A stretch of DNA of 64,000 nt from NCBI GenBank assembly GCA_000442125.1, contig KE546980.1, forward strand, positions 868,001-932,000. Direction: 5' to 3'. Under the pieces are notes generated by a model. That model was not told where the DNA came from and did not search any database. It saw nothing but the letters and a program-made list of their open reading frames with translations. This document shows positions 1-14,500 of this stretch, piece by piece. The stretch comes from Opeltia flavorubescens. Its lineage: Eukaryota > Ascomycota > Lecanoromycetes > Teloschistales > Teloschistaceae. The position numbers were made by a program, and so were the translations under genes. Numbering within the stretch: the first letter of the stretch is position 1; each line of letters starts with the position of its first letter.

Positions 1-570
1 ATATTATAAAAGCGTATATTACAAAGGCGTGTAGTAGGTAATAATAGGCGTAATAAAAAGCGGTAAAAATATAATAAAAAGCTTTTACAGAGCCTAAAAA
101 AGGGTATAATAGATAAAGAATAGTAAACTTAGTAGAGCTAGAATAATAATTTATATCTACTTAAAAGGAAGCGTTTAAAATAAAAAATCTAATTAAATTC
201 TTTTTATTCTAGTAGAATAGGTAATATAATATATATTACCGTTAATAGGACCTAGTAGAACGCGTTTTTTAATATTATCCTAGATAATTAGACTCTAAAT
301 AATATATAAGTATTAGTACTAACTTTCGCTTAATAGTTTAAGTATATTTTTAAGAATATAGGCGACGGTTTTTTCGCGAGATACTTTATAAAGTATAAAA
401 TTAGGTAGAAATCTAGATATCTTATATAAGTAGCTTAAGGAATAGATATATTAGGTAAAGATAATAAGTTTATAGTATTTTATATATTAGAAAATATTTA
501 GATATTATAACGAATTTATAATAAAGATACCGCGATAATTAAAGTATTCTCTAGGTTTAAGATATTTATA

Positions 571-891
571 GGCTGAATATTAGCTTTTTTTTAGCGCGTA
601 TAATTAAAATCCTAGCGAATATTTTTTATAGCTAGTAGCGCTATTAAAAAGGCTTTAAATTTTAAAATTTTTACGTTATTCGAATACACTCGTTTAGCGC
701 TTTAAAATAAGCTATTTTATATATTATTATATATAAAAATAACTAAATTATTATAATTATAAAATTTAGTTAAAATTTAATTTTTCTTATTTACTAAGAA
801 TACCTTATTACTAATAAATAAGCGGGTAGAAATTAATTTTTTACGTAAGCTGGACCTTTTATTTTTGAATTCTATTATAGAAAGAGTAGAT
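571..891 (+). repeat. 320-bp dispersed repeat, heavily mutated copy
   Basis: This segment aligns by eye along its length with 31,938-32,257 in the same orientation. Shared landmarks include a segment around GCGGGTAGAAAT and the run ACGTAAGCTGGACC near the right end, followed by TTGAATTCTATTATAG. The copy here is much more AT-rich than the partner. It ends exactly where the 3.3-kb unit (892-4,182) begins. It has no coding capacity; it could be a piece of an LTR or of a non-coding transposon end. Confidence 0.8.
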
Positions 892-3800
892 AAATAAGAA
901 ATAATATTTAAATAGTATTTAATTTTTAAATAATAATAAAAAGTAGACTAAAACTATAAAATAAAAAAAGTCCTTTAATTAGAAACTAGTAATTTAAATA
1001 TTTTATAACGGCTATATATTTTATTAATAAAAATATCCGCTAGCTTTTTTATAGTAATAACTATTAAATATAGAATATATATAATAAACTTTATATAGTA
1101 GTCGATTACTATAAGGATCGAAGTATATATAATATAGAGGCGTTTATATAAACGTAGGTTAATAATAAAATTTATAATTAAATCGTTAAATAATTTTAAA
1201 GATTTTTTTAACAGTTATATTTTATTATACGGTTTATATTTTATAGATTTTATTTATTAATATATACTATAAATATTTATATAATATTTAATATTTTTTA
1301 TAATATTTAATTAAAAATATTTCTAGCGAATTAGTTTTAATATTCTTTTATAGTTGAATTAATCTATTATAAAATTAATAAAATTACATTTAAAGGCTTT
1401 TTACTTAATTATATTTAAAATAAAATATAATTTTTTATTATAATAAAATAAATTTTAATTTTAATACTATTTATAAGTTTTATTAAACTATTTTAATATT
1501 ATATAATTATTTAATAAATTATTAAATAATTTTTTTTTAAAAATACTAATTTTCTAATTATATTATCGAGCTTTTAAAACTCTTTTATAATATAAAAAAA
1601 GGATAACGGGGGTATATTATATATATTCTCTAATACCGCTTTTTTAATAATTTACTATTTTAATTATAGGTTTTTAAAGCTATTAAGATTATTTAAAGGA
1701 ACCGACGAAATATTATAATATATAATATTATTAGATTTATAAAGAGCTTTTAATTTTTTATATATTTTAAAAATATAAGTTTTTATTAATATCTACCTCT
1801 TTTTTATTTTAAAAGATTTCTTTTTAATTATAAAAAACGAAGTCGACGTTTTTATATTACTTTTTAGAGTATTTTTATCTCTTTTTTTTATTAATATTAA
1901 AGGTATCTTTTAATTATAAAAAGGTATAAATAATATAATATTATCGCGCTCCTTTATATAGGTATTAAATATATAACCTTTTATTAGAAGTTTATATTTA
2001 AAGGTATTCTTTAAAAATTTATTTTTTTTTTAAAAAATATTAGCCTTTTTTTTTATTATATAGCGTATTATTACCGCTTTTTAAATATTTTTAATAATAA
2101 TTTTAATATTTTTAAATAGCTTTTAGAAACCTTTTTTAGTATTTTTAAAATCTATTAATAATATCTTATTATTAAAATAGCTTCTTTTATTATTTTCTAA
2201 CGATTTTTAATATTATTTAGAGCTTTTTATAAACTTTTAAACTTATTTTTATTTTATTTTATAAAGGTTTTTATTAAATAATATTAAACTTTTAAAAGAC
2301 TTATAAAGAATTTAATACTTTTTTTAAAATTTTTTTATATTTTTTTTAAATATAAATTAGAATAAATATATTTCTAGTTTAAAATATTAAATATAATATA
2401 AATTCTAAATATTTTATAGGTTCTCCGCTATAATATAATTTTAATAGAATTTAATTTACCCGGCCTATACTTTAAATTTAGATTAAAACCGGTTAGTTAT
2501 TTTTATTATCTAACGTTTTTATAATTAAACTTTTTTTTTTATAAAAAAATTATAAAAATTTGTATAATTAATAATAACCTTTATTTTATAAAAGGTTCTT
2601 TTAATAGAATATTACTACTATTTATAAATATAAATAATAGCTAGTATTTCTAAATTTTTAATACTATAGTTACGTTTAGCCGTCGTTTTTTTTTAGAATT
2701 AATAGGCGATAAAGTATTAGCGGATTTATATACTAGTATTCAAAGTCTATAAAATTATTAATAAAATAATATATTCTAAAATTCTAATTTTAATATAAAT
2801 TTAAAGTATTTAGTAAAATTAATATAAAATAAACGCTATTATAAAGTATTTTATTTATATTTTAAACGTACTAGCTATTTTTTTAATTAAGATAAATTTA
2901 ATATTAAACTTCCTTTTATTATTACCTATAAATATTAATATTAATACTAGTATTACCCGTAGAATTATTTCGATAAAATATTAGTAAAAATTAATAAATC
3001 TAAAGAAATATTATATATTATAGTATAATTTTAAAAAAAGCTAAATCCTTTTATAATTACCTAATACGGAACTCCTGTATTATAATATTATTAAAACGAA
3101 TAATTGATTTTATAAACCTAATTTTATATATATTAAATAATATTAAATAAATTTTTCTTTAATTTAATATATAACCTATATTATAATAATCTCGCCAGGG
3201 CCTTTTATAAATATATTAAATATTTAGTTTTATTTTTAGAGTAAATTAATAAATTAATTATATATATTATAATAAAAAAATCTAGAAAAATTTTAAAAAT
3301 ATTATTAATATATATTTAAAAAATTACTAGAGTATTTACTAAGTGAAATAATATAATATAATATTTGAACTAGTTATAATAAATATAAAACGCTATTTTT
3401 TATTTATTATCCTTCCGGATTTTAATATAATAGTAGGTATTCCGGATATTAAAATAGGTAAAAATTTATACTTTATATAACCTATTTATAGCCTTTTATA
3501 TTAGAGGAAGAAGATATTTATTTTTAATAGTAACCTAGTTTAACCTTTAGTAATTAATATATAAATAAAAACTATTATTTATTTTTTGATAAATATAATT
3601 AAAACGCTAGTTTATAATATTAAATAATAAATAAACCTTTTTATTAGGTTTTTATTGATATAAATTCGTATAACTTTTAATTTAATAATAAAAAGATTAT
3701 ATAAAGATTTAAATAAGGGGTTATCTATTTTTTTAAAAATATAATTACTTATAGAATATTTAAAGAATCTATTAATTTTTTAAAAATTATAAATCTTTTT

Positions 3801-4182
3801 TAAATTGGTGTACTTTTTAAATAATATCGCTTTTTTAATATTATTAAAGGCGATAATATTATTTCTATTATATAGCTTTATATTAAAAAAATATAACTAT
3901 TTAAATTATTTTATTTTTAGTAAATATCCTAGTTTTTTAGCCGGGATTAGTTTGATATTTTTTCCCGCTAGAATAGCGCTAGAATTACGCTATAACTATA
4001 ATATATAAATATAATTAATATTAGAATTATATTAATATAATTATAAAACGCCGAGTATAATATTAAAGGATTTGAGATTAGGTTTAATATATTTATTAAT
4101 TATTATTTTAGATTTTTTTTTAAATTAGTAAAATAAGTTAAAAATTTATATTTTTAAAAATAAATTAAATTTATATTATTTA
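892..4182 (+). repeat. 3.3-kb mutated repeat unit, copy 1
   Basis: The segment matches 20,205-23,342 in the same orientation over its length, with a few short gaps. Both copies are densely RIP-mutated. Landmarks shared by both include a CCTTCCGGATT...GGTATTCCG block (about 3,413-3,445 and 22,554-22,590). It is flanked on the left by the 320-bp repeat and on the right by an inverted LTR-element fragment. I could not assign its family: no domain is recognisable in either strand. It behaves as an independent element because its orientation relative to the neighbouring LTR element differs between the two copies. Confidence 0.7.
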
Positions 4183-4189
4183 AAGTTTT

Positions 4190-4885
4190 TTTATAAAATT
4201 AAAATATTTAATAATATTAAAATATTAGATATTTATATATTTTAAAAAATTTATTTAAATATAAAAATTTTTAAAACTTTAAAATTTATAATAAAAAATA
4301 TAAAAATTAGAAAAAATTTAAAAAAAAAGTAAAACTAGTAAATAAAAATAAAGTATAATAAAAATAATAAAAATTTAAATTAAAAAAAAAGTTTATATTA
4401 AAAAGAATTATTTATTATATATTTATATATAAAAATTAAAATTATACTATTTAATATAAAACTTTAAATATTAGTAATATAAATCAAATTTTTTAAAATT
4501 TAATAACTTTAATTTATTATAATTATTATAATATAATATAACTATTAAATAAAACTATTAAATAATATTAATTTCTATAAATATATTTTAGCGCGAGTAT
4601 TTAATAAATATTAAAAAATATTAATAATATATTATAATATAATAGCTACTATTAATATTAATATTAAATAATTTTTAATATAAAAAATAAAGCAAAATAT
4701 ATTATTTATTTATAATAATAAAACGTTTTATATATAAATATATATTAATATTATATATTTTTCTAAATTATTTATTTAATTAATATATATTTCAAAACGC
4801 GCGCTTTATATAAAAGGTTTAATTATCTATTATATATATATCGCCTAATTATAAAATAGTAAAAATACTATTATAAAAAAAAATA
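4190..4885 (-). mobile_element. Inverted internal fragment of the 260-bp-LTR element
   Basis: Read on the minus strand, this segment aligns with 17,718-18,420, the region directly downstream of the left LTR of the element at 17.46-24.98 kb. It is a decayed fossil fragment, heavily RIP-mutated, joined on its left to the 3.3-kb repeat unit. It holds no intact reading frame. Only the LTR-proximal part of the element is present. Confidence 0.7.
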
Positions 4886-5142
4886 TTATTATAATTAATA
4901 ATAGTTTAATTTATAATAATATTATAAAATTATTATATAACTTCGGTTAAAATATTATATCGCTATATTATACTAGTAAAAAAAAAGGCCTATATAATTA
5001 GAGGAATTCCCTTTAATATTTATAGCTTTATAGATATTAATATATATATATTTTCTATATATAGTTCCGTATATATAATAATAAAACGTTAAATTATAAT
5101 TTATACTTTTATATAATTTTTTTGCTATTATATTCTTTTTTT
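4886..5142 (-). repeat. LTR-like repeat, inverted copy
   Basis: The reverse complement of this stretch matches the LTR-like repeats at 17,457-17,717 and 24,723-24,982. Shared landmarks are the GGCC-containing core near 4,988 and the adjacent ACTAGTATAATATAG block, read on the minus strand. With 4,190-4,885 it forms one end of a second, oppositely oriented copy of that element. The other end was not found in the window. Confidence 0.7.
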
Positions 5143-8100
5143 AGCTTTTTATAATCAAAGGTTATATTATAGTAAAAATTTTATAGTTAAATAATATTTT
5201 TTTAAAAAGTTTTTTATTTATTATAATAAATTTATAATCTAAATCTAAATAAATAAATTTTTTAAATCTATTTAAATTTATTTTAATAAACGTTTTAATA
5301 TAGCTATAAAAACGAAATCTATAATTAAAGCTAATATTATCCTTTTTAGCTATAGATTTAACGATTTTAATTTGAAATATAAGCGTAATAATTATAATAA
5401 ATATAGAAATAAACGTTTTTTATTTATTTTATTTATTATAATCTATATATAAATAATTATAAAGTTTATTTTTTAATGTAAATTTATTCTAGTATTTATT
5501 ATATTTAATTATTTAAGTTTAAATTTTATTTTTCAAACCAAGGAAGAATTAATTATTAAATTTTAATTTTTAATAATTTTATAAATTGTTATTAAATAAT
5601 TTCTGGTATATATTTAAATTATTTTTTTATAGTTAACTATTACTTTTATTAAAATAAAATATATAATCTAGATATTTATAAATAGAATTTTCTAATAGTA
5701 TAATATTTTTATTATTTTTTTTATAAAAATCGTTTATAAATATATAAAACGTTATAGTTTTAAAATATTACTATTATTTATTATTATTTCTATTATAGCT
5801 ATAGTTTTAATATTTATTTTCAACGAAATTTTAATACTTTCAATATTAAAAATTAATTAATTTATAAAAAAATACTAATTTTAAATAAATTTTTAAAAAG
5901 TTAATAATATAAATTCTTATTATTTAAACGGATTTTAGATATAAAATAAACGCTAAATATTTTACTATCCGTTTTAATAAAAATTTTAAATATTTAAATA
6001 AACGTTTTAAAGGTTTTAATATATATTTTAATATATATTCTAGGTCGAATTTTAAATTTAATTGCAAGGCCTATATATATTCTAAAAAGTATTTAGATAA
6101 ACGGGATTCTAAAAGTATTACTATTAAATTATAAATAATTACTTAAATTATTATTTTTAATACTAGAGAAATTAATAAAATTAATTATTTTAAAAAAAAA
6201 CTTTCGGATATTTACTAAAATTATTAGATTAAAGTAAAATATTTCTTTAAAATTTATTAAAAGATTATAAATTTAGTATTTTAAAATATTTATAATATAT
6301 ATTAAACTAAAAATATTTTTTTAGTTTAATTGTAGAAATAAATTAAAAAATCGATATATATTTTTAATTAATATATCGATAAAAATATATAATTTAAATA
6401 TAATATTTTAATATATAAAAATTAATTAATTATAAATATTTAAAATTTTATTAAATTTAGCGTATTTAACGATAGATTAAATATAGCTGGCTAGTTTTTT
6501 TCGAGAATATATATTCTAAATAATATATTTTTTAGCTATAAATCTACTAAAAGCTATATTAAAAGATTTTTTAAACCGCCTAATAAAATAATTAAATTAT
6601 TTTTTTATATTATTTTTATTATTTTTTAAATTAATTCTTTTAATATTTAAAAGGTTTATTATATATTATACTAAAGTTATATTATATAAATAATTATTTA
6701 AATTAGTTTTTACTATTAAAATAGTTTTAATAATAGCTAAATCCTTTATTTTTTTAATAAAATAATAAACGTTTTTATAATAGATACTTTTATTTATTAT
6801 AATTATATCTCCTTTATTATTATATTTATTGAGTTAAAAATTCAAGTAATTTAGATTTAAAATACTCTAGCTATTATTTTTAAACGAGGGTCTAATATAT
6901 TTAAATAGTTCTAATAGTTTTTAAATATTTTAAAGTTTTTATTATCTATTATTTTAACTAGCTAAAATAGCAAAAATTATTCGATTAATTATATATTATA
7001 ATATAATTTTATCTATATTAAAAAATTAAAAAAATTTTAATAGGAATTATTATTTTAAATAATTAATAATAGGCGATTTTTATTTAAAATAGGTAGTAAA
7101 TAATTAAAAATAATAATTTTAATTAATATTTATAATATAATTTCCTTTTTTTATTAAATTAAAAAATTACTTTTTTAACGCTTTAATATTAAAAACGATA
7201 ATATAATTTATAATCTAATATCTACAAATTATCGAATAATAGGATACTATTGGAGTTTTAATATAGTAGTAGCTAATTATTTAATAGTTTTTCTAAAACG
7301 TAGTATTTTTATTATCTAATGGAATAAATAATAGAATTTACTTTTATTTCTATTTTTTAATTTTAAATATCTAGTTATAATAAAATTTAAAGAATTTTTG
7401 AATAGTATTTATAAAAATAAAAAATTGTTAATAATATAATTAATAGTATAATCAATATTTATAAATATATATTGATAGTAAATATTTTTATTTATTTTAT
7501 TAAATTTAATTAAATAATAAACTAATATAATAATATTTTAAAAAGTTTAGTAGTAGAATTAATAGCTAGTTTTAAAAATATCTATATATTAGATTAAAAA
7601 TTGTAAAAAATTTTCAAAAGAAGTATTAAAATAAATAAATTTTATCGTTTTAATAAATGGTTTAAACGTTAAAATAATAGAATATTAATAGCTATAATAG
7701 TTAGGCGATAAAATAAATAAGTAAAAGTTGAAAAATCGCTTAAAAGTAATTTAAAAAAAATAGGTTGCAGTTATTTAAACTATTCCGCTTTTAAAATTCT
7801 AAATGTTTTAAAATTTTATATATAAAAGAATAATTAAAACAAATAGTTCTAAAAATAAAAAACAATCGTTTTATTAAATAGTTTGAATTAGTTTTTATAG
7901 AGTTTGTATATAATTTGCTAATAAAAGCTATAGAAAAAACTTGAAAGCGTATAATAAATAGTATAAAAATAAACGGAAATAAAAGATTTTAATACTAAAA
8001 TAGCTGGTATAATAAATATTGGTAGATTATTTCTTTATAACGCAATTAATAGTATAAAGTAAGAAAAAAAAAATTTTAATTACTACTATTTGGTAGAAAT

Positions 8101-11100
8101 CTCTTACAGGAAATTAGTAATAATAAAAATTATTTATTCTTTAACTACTACTAGCTAAGTATATACTAGCTCGTTTAGTTTATTATTATATAATCGTTAT
8201 CTACTAATATATATAACTATTATTATATATATAATATATACTAATATATATAGTATATACGATAATAGCCAAAATAAAATTATAATATTTTATTAAAATA
8301 AACTAAAATCAATAATAATAAAAAAAGTTTTTATAAATAATAAATTATATTAAATTTTTTAGATATAATTATTATTAGTAGATTTTAGGTAATATTTTTA
8401 TAATAAATATTATTTTTTATAATAATATCGCGGTTTATATAAATCTTCTATTCTTAAATTAATTTTATAATAATTATATAATTATAAATATATTATTAAA
8501 AGTTATTTATTAAATTAAAATATTTTTCTAATTATTAAAATATATATAAAAATAAAAACTTTAAAATTATTTTTAATTTTTTTTTTATTATAATAAAATA
8601 AAAAATATTAAATTTTTATACTAATAAATATATAAATAAATTGTTAATAAATAATATTATAAATAGTTAATATAAATTTATATTATTCAATTTATTAAAA
8701 ATTCAATTAAAGTATTTTATATATTTTCCGTTTAGAAAAAAGATTATAGTTTATAAATATAAATTTTATAAAAAAAACGAAATAAATATAAATTCTATTT
8801 ATTATTTATTTTATATAGAATAGTAATTTATAATAATCTATTATTAGTATTTTAAATTTTTTTATTATTAATATAAAATTATTATTAAAGAATTATAATA
8901 CTATTTATTAAACTATTATTAATAGAAAAAACTTATAAAATCTACTATAAAAAGAACTTTAATTTTATAAATTTATATTAAAACTTTAATTTAGAATAAA
9001 ACCGAGTAGATATTTAATATTATTATTTTATTAAATATCTGGAAATTAATAATAATTCGATTTACAAATTTTAATTAGTATTCTTTTATATTATAAAATA
9101 GAAAAAAAATTAAATTAATTATAATAGTTTATTTTTTTTAATTTTCTATATAAAATTTATTAAAATTTTTATTAATAATCGTTTTAATATAATTATTAAA
9201 AAAATATATATAGGTTTATTTAACTTTATAAGACTTTTTTTAATTTTTTATTAATAAAATATTTATTTATTTTATTCTAATATATTAGTTATATTTCTAA
9301 TATTTTATTATAAACGCGAGTAGTATTTTATTTAAATAATAAAAGTAGTTTTTTCAATTTATATTTTAAAATTTATTATTTTTATAGATTATACTATATT
9401 TATTTAATAATTAATTTTTTTAAATTATATAATAGCGGTATTTAAAACTAAAACAGCTATAATAAAAACAGCTTTATAATATTTAAAAAATTTTAAAAAC
9501 TATTTAAACTTTTATTTTAATATTTTAATACCTAATTTATAATTTTTAAATTAATTTAATAGTATTTACTAGTTTTGTATTTATTAAAAGTATTTTATTA
9601 AATTTTAATATTTAATTAAATAAAAAATAACGAGTTATTTAAAGTTTATATTAATTTAAATATATAATAAATAATATATATAACTAATAAAGATATTTAA
9701 AATTTTCGATTTATAAATAAAATTATAATTTTATAAAAAATTCAGCGGATTTTAATATAAACTAGCGATTTTAATAAATTTACTAATAAATAATAATATT
9801 CTAATAAATTCTTGATTATAAAAAATAATATTCATTAAAATACTTTTAATATTAATAATTATTGATATTATTATTTTATTATAAAAATTAATTATATATA
9901 TATTTATAAATAAATATATATTAATATTTTTAAACTTAAAAATATCGATAATAATAAATATATTAGCGTTTAGATTATTTATTAAATAAAGCTCGCGTAT
10001 AATAATAATAAATTATTTTTATTTTCTTATTAAATAAAAAGATTTTAATAATTATAAATTTAATAATATTATATCGTTTTTTTTTTAAATTTAATAATTA
10101 TAAAAGCTAGTATCTTTGAAATTATAATATCCAATAATTATTTTTATACAAATTTTTAATTATTAAAATTTATTTTATAATTTATATTTTAATAAAAACT
10201 ATAATTTTTTATATTAAATTTTAAATAAATATTTTTAATTATATAATAGTAATTTTAAAAAATTAAATTTATTATTAGTATTTTTTTTACGATTAAGTAA
10301 ATTAATTATAGTATTTATTAGAATATTTATTTAATAATTTTTAATTTAAAGATTTTTAATATATTTTTAAATAATTTAATTAGTTTAAAAAAAATTTAAT
10401 TTAGTATTAATATAATATTTAATTTAATAATTAGTTTAAATATAATAGCTTTAATAAAAAAAAATTTTTTATTATAATTAGAGTATAATTATTAATATAA
10501 AATATTATTTAATTTAAAAAATCTAATATATTTAATATATTAATATATTAATATACTTTTACTAATTTTAATATTATATATTTTATTACAATAAAATACA
10601 ATTTTATTATAATATTATATTAACTAGAGTTTCTAATAGTAGAATATAAAGCTTTATTAGGCTTTATATTTACTATATATTCGGCGTTTATAAAAATTAT
10701 TAATTAATAAAAACTATTTTTATAATTTTAATATTATTTTATTCTATTATTTAATATTTATTCGCTAGAAGTTTTCTATTCAAAATAAATCTATTATTTA
10801 TTCGGCTAGTAGCTTATATATAAACTCCGGCTTTTAATATATTATTAATAGCTATAATTACACTAATTTTTACTTTAATTGTATTATAAAAAAATAATAA
10901 TTTTAAATAAAAACTATTAATAATTATTTGAAATAATTTACTAATTATTTTATATATTAAACTCGCTTTTAATTAATAAAGTTTTTAAAAATATAAAAAA
11001 ATTCTAATATTAATATATAATAGGAAATATTTTCGATTAATTATTTTATATATAGTTTAAATATATATATAAATATTTAATTCTATAAAAAAAATTATTT

Positions 11101-11234
11101 TATAGTAGCTAATATATTATTTTTTTTCCTATTATTTATTTTTATTTTTTTATAAAAACTTTAATTTTAATATTTTATAGTTTTTATTATTATTATAAAT
11201 ATCGAATTAATTAATTTTTTTATTTTTAATAAAT

Positions 11235-11542
11235 TTATATTACTATTAAGCTATAGAAGCAGTTAGTATTTGGACCGCAGGTGGAAATTATATAATAGAG
11301 ATAATATATTAAATTACTAATATAACGGGCTCTTTAAAAGGCTTAAACGGGGTTATTTAAATAATTACCTTTTAATATAAAATAAATATATTTTTAGGTA
11401 TATAGCGATCTCTTTTATTTTTTATTAGAAAATAAAAGTTAGTTCTTTAATATATCTAAATATATACGTTATAAATAGTTTTTTTATAGTAATTTACGCT
11501 TTTAAATTAGTTTAATTATATTTAGTATATTATAGTTCTAAC
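11235..11542 (+). repeat. LTR-like repeat, left copy of chromodomain Gypsy element
   Basis: About 305 bp align in the same orientation with 27,660-27,962. It lies just upstream of the Gypsy-like coding remains at 11.5-16.9 kb, as a 5' LTR would. The presumed right partner is 16.4 kb away, which fits only if another element is nested inside (see 17,457-24,982). The exact ends are uncertain because the terminal bases are mutated. Confidence 0.6.
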
Positions 11543-14500
11543 TTTTTTTTTTATATTTAAAGGCTTAGATTATTATTAAAAATATCTATTAAAAGAGCTC
11601 GCGGTTATAATAGAAATAGGGATAATAATAATAGTATAATTACCGATTTTTAGAATCTAAATATTTAATTAAAAACTATACGTATAGATTTAATAGGCGG
11701 ATTTTTTAGTATAGCTAATCTAATAATTTTTTAGAACGAGTATATTATAAAGCTATCTAATAATACCGTAGGATTATAATAGGATAGTAGTATTCCTTTA
11801 ACGGAGCTAATACTAGGTTCTAGTACTTATTATCGCAAGGGTAAAAAGCTAATATATAATATAATTCCGTTCCTTTTATTACCTAGTTTTAATAATAGCT
11901 ATAATAATAGTAATTTTTTAAATACCTCTTTAAACGCGTAAATAAAATAGGAAATTAAAAATTTAAAACGTAAAATAAAAAGAGTTATTAAATATATTTA
12001 TTACTTTAAAAAAACTAGAATAGTTTATTAATAAACTTAAATAATATTTTAAAAGTTTTATATATCTATTAATATATTTATTCTTATTATTCCGTCTATT
12101 AATATTAAACCTTTTATTATTATAAAATTAAAAGGTATTAAACTAGTTTTTTTACTAGATTATCTATTTAAAAATAGCTTTATTAATTATTAAATATAGA
12201 TATTATAAACGGATATAACGTTTAAATTATTATAGAATTTATTTTTAATAAATAAAATAAAGATCCGGTTTATTATATTATCGTTAAAAGGTAATTTTTT
12301 AATATAATAGATTTAATATATAAAAATAAATAGAATTAATATAAACTAGTTTAGTTTTTATAAATAATTATTTAATCTTTTATTAAATAAAGAAAGCCGA
12401 TTTTTAAATTTTTTATTAAAATATTATATATTAGAATAAAATATAATAACGATATAAAAATTTTATAACTAAATAAAAATATTTAAAAATTAATTACCGG
12501 AGCTATTAAAAAAATAATATACAATAAATTTTATTATAAAATTTAAACGCGATATTTAAACGCTAGTATATTAGTTTAAATATATATTTAAAAATAAAAT
12601 AAAAGATAAATAGATAATTTTAATAATCTATATAAAAGGTATTATAAAAAGTATTAATATAAGTATCTTTTATAAAAAGTCTTTTTCTTTAAATTAAAAT
12701 AACTAGAGTAGTTAGATTTTAAAAAAACTTTATAGTAGTTATATAAAAGATAAACGAAAATATAATAATTATAAACTCTATAATAGGCTTTTTATAGGAT
12801 TAAAAAATAGTAAAAATATTAATTTAAAGAATTTAAGCTAAATAAAATATTATAATTACTATAAAAAAGGTTATTATTCTATTAATTATCTTTATATAAA
12901 AAAGTTAATAAAAAAAATATTTATTAAAAGCCTTAAATCTAATATTAATAAAAATTCTAATATAGTTTTAAAAAATAACTAAATTTAAACGAAGTTTTAA
13001 TATTTAAATATTATTTAATTAAAGTAATAAAAGAAATTAAAATAGTATTTCAATTTTATATAAATAATTAAATTAAAAAAACTTCTATATTTTTAAATAT
13101 AGGGTTAAATATTAACTATATCTCGTAAACTAAAACGGTAGAATAGGGCTTTATTTTAATAAATACTAGTTATTCTATATTAAACTAGCTCTAAAATTAG
13201 TAGTATTATTATTATAAGGGCTACAATTTTAAATAGACCTATATTAATAGCTAGAATATAAAATAAACGATTTTTATTACCTTTTTTTATACTATCGATT
13301 TAGATAAATATAATATAATTTTAAATGTTTTAAAAATTTATAAAGCTAGCTTATTTATTAATATATAGGTTATAAAATAGTATTTTTCTATTAAGATTAA
13401 TAAAATATAAATAAACTATTTACAAATTTTTAAATAATTCCTTAAAATACGTTTTATTATATATACTTTAGTAGTATTAATAGTAAAAGATCTAATAAAT
13501 ATTAGTAGTATAAAAATTCTATACTAGATTAAAGCCTTTAAGCTTATATTTTCTATAATAAAATCAGGTAAGTTACTTTAATCGAAATCTAATAATTATA
13601 CTATTAATTTAATAGAGGATAAAAAACTATTATATAGGCTAATATATAATTTATTAAATAATAAGTTAAAGGAATTATATTAATATTTTAAAAAAGCTTT
13701 TAAAAAAGGCTGGATCTAATATTTAATCTCGTCTATAAAAGCTCCTATTTTATTTATATTAAAAAAAAATAATAGATTATATTTATATATAAATTATTAT
13801 AGCCTAAATATAATAATATTTTAAAACCGGTATCCGCTTTTTTTACTTATTAAAACTTTAGACCGCTTATATAGTATAAAAAAATTTATAAAAATAGATA
13901 TATATAATATCTATTACTAGATTAGAATTAAATAAAAAAATAAATAGAAGACAATATTTTATACTAGGTATAAATACTTTAAATATTTTATTATATTTTT
14001 TAGTCTAGCGAATATATTTATAATCTTTTAAATATATATTAATAAAACTTTAGTAGAAATAGTTATTATTTCTTATATAGTATATTTAAATAATATTCTA
14101 ATATGTTTAGATTCCGAAAAAAAATACTAGAAGTATATTTATATAATTTTATACCGATTTTATAAATATTAATTATTCCTAAATCTAAAAAAATATATAT
14201 TTAATATAAAATAGCTATAATTTCTAGAATATATTATATTATTTAAAAGAGTAGAAATAGATTTTAAAAGAATAAATATAATTTAAAATTAATCTATTTC
14301 GAAATTATATAAAGATATTTAGGTATTTTTAGGCCTAATAAATTTCTATTAGCGATTTATTAAATATTATTTAAAAATTATAGCGCTTATAATTAACCTA
14401 TTAATTCGTATAAAAAATAATAAAAAACTAAAACTATTAAATTAGAATAATACCGTTTAAAAAGTTTTTAAAAAATTAAAAAAAGCTTTTATTACGGTAT

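Noticed and set aside
3805-4008. 67-codon ORF rich in Leu, Ile, Tyr and Asn, looking like a membrane protein
   Set aside because: It lies in the 3.3-kb mutated repeat; the composition follows from A/T-rich codons and the second repeat copy does not keep the frame.
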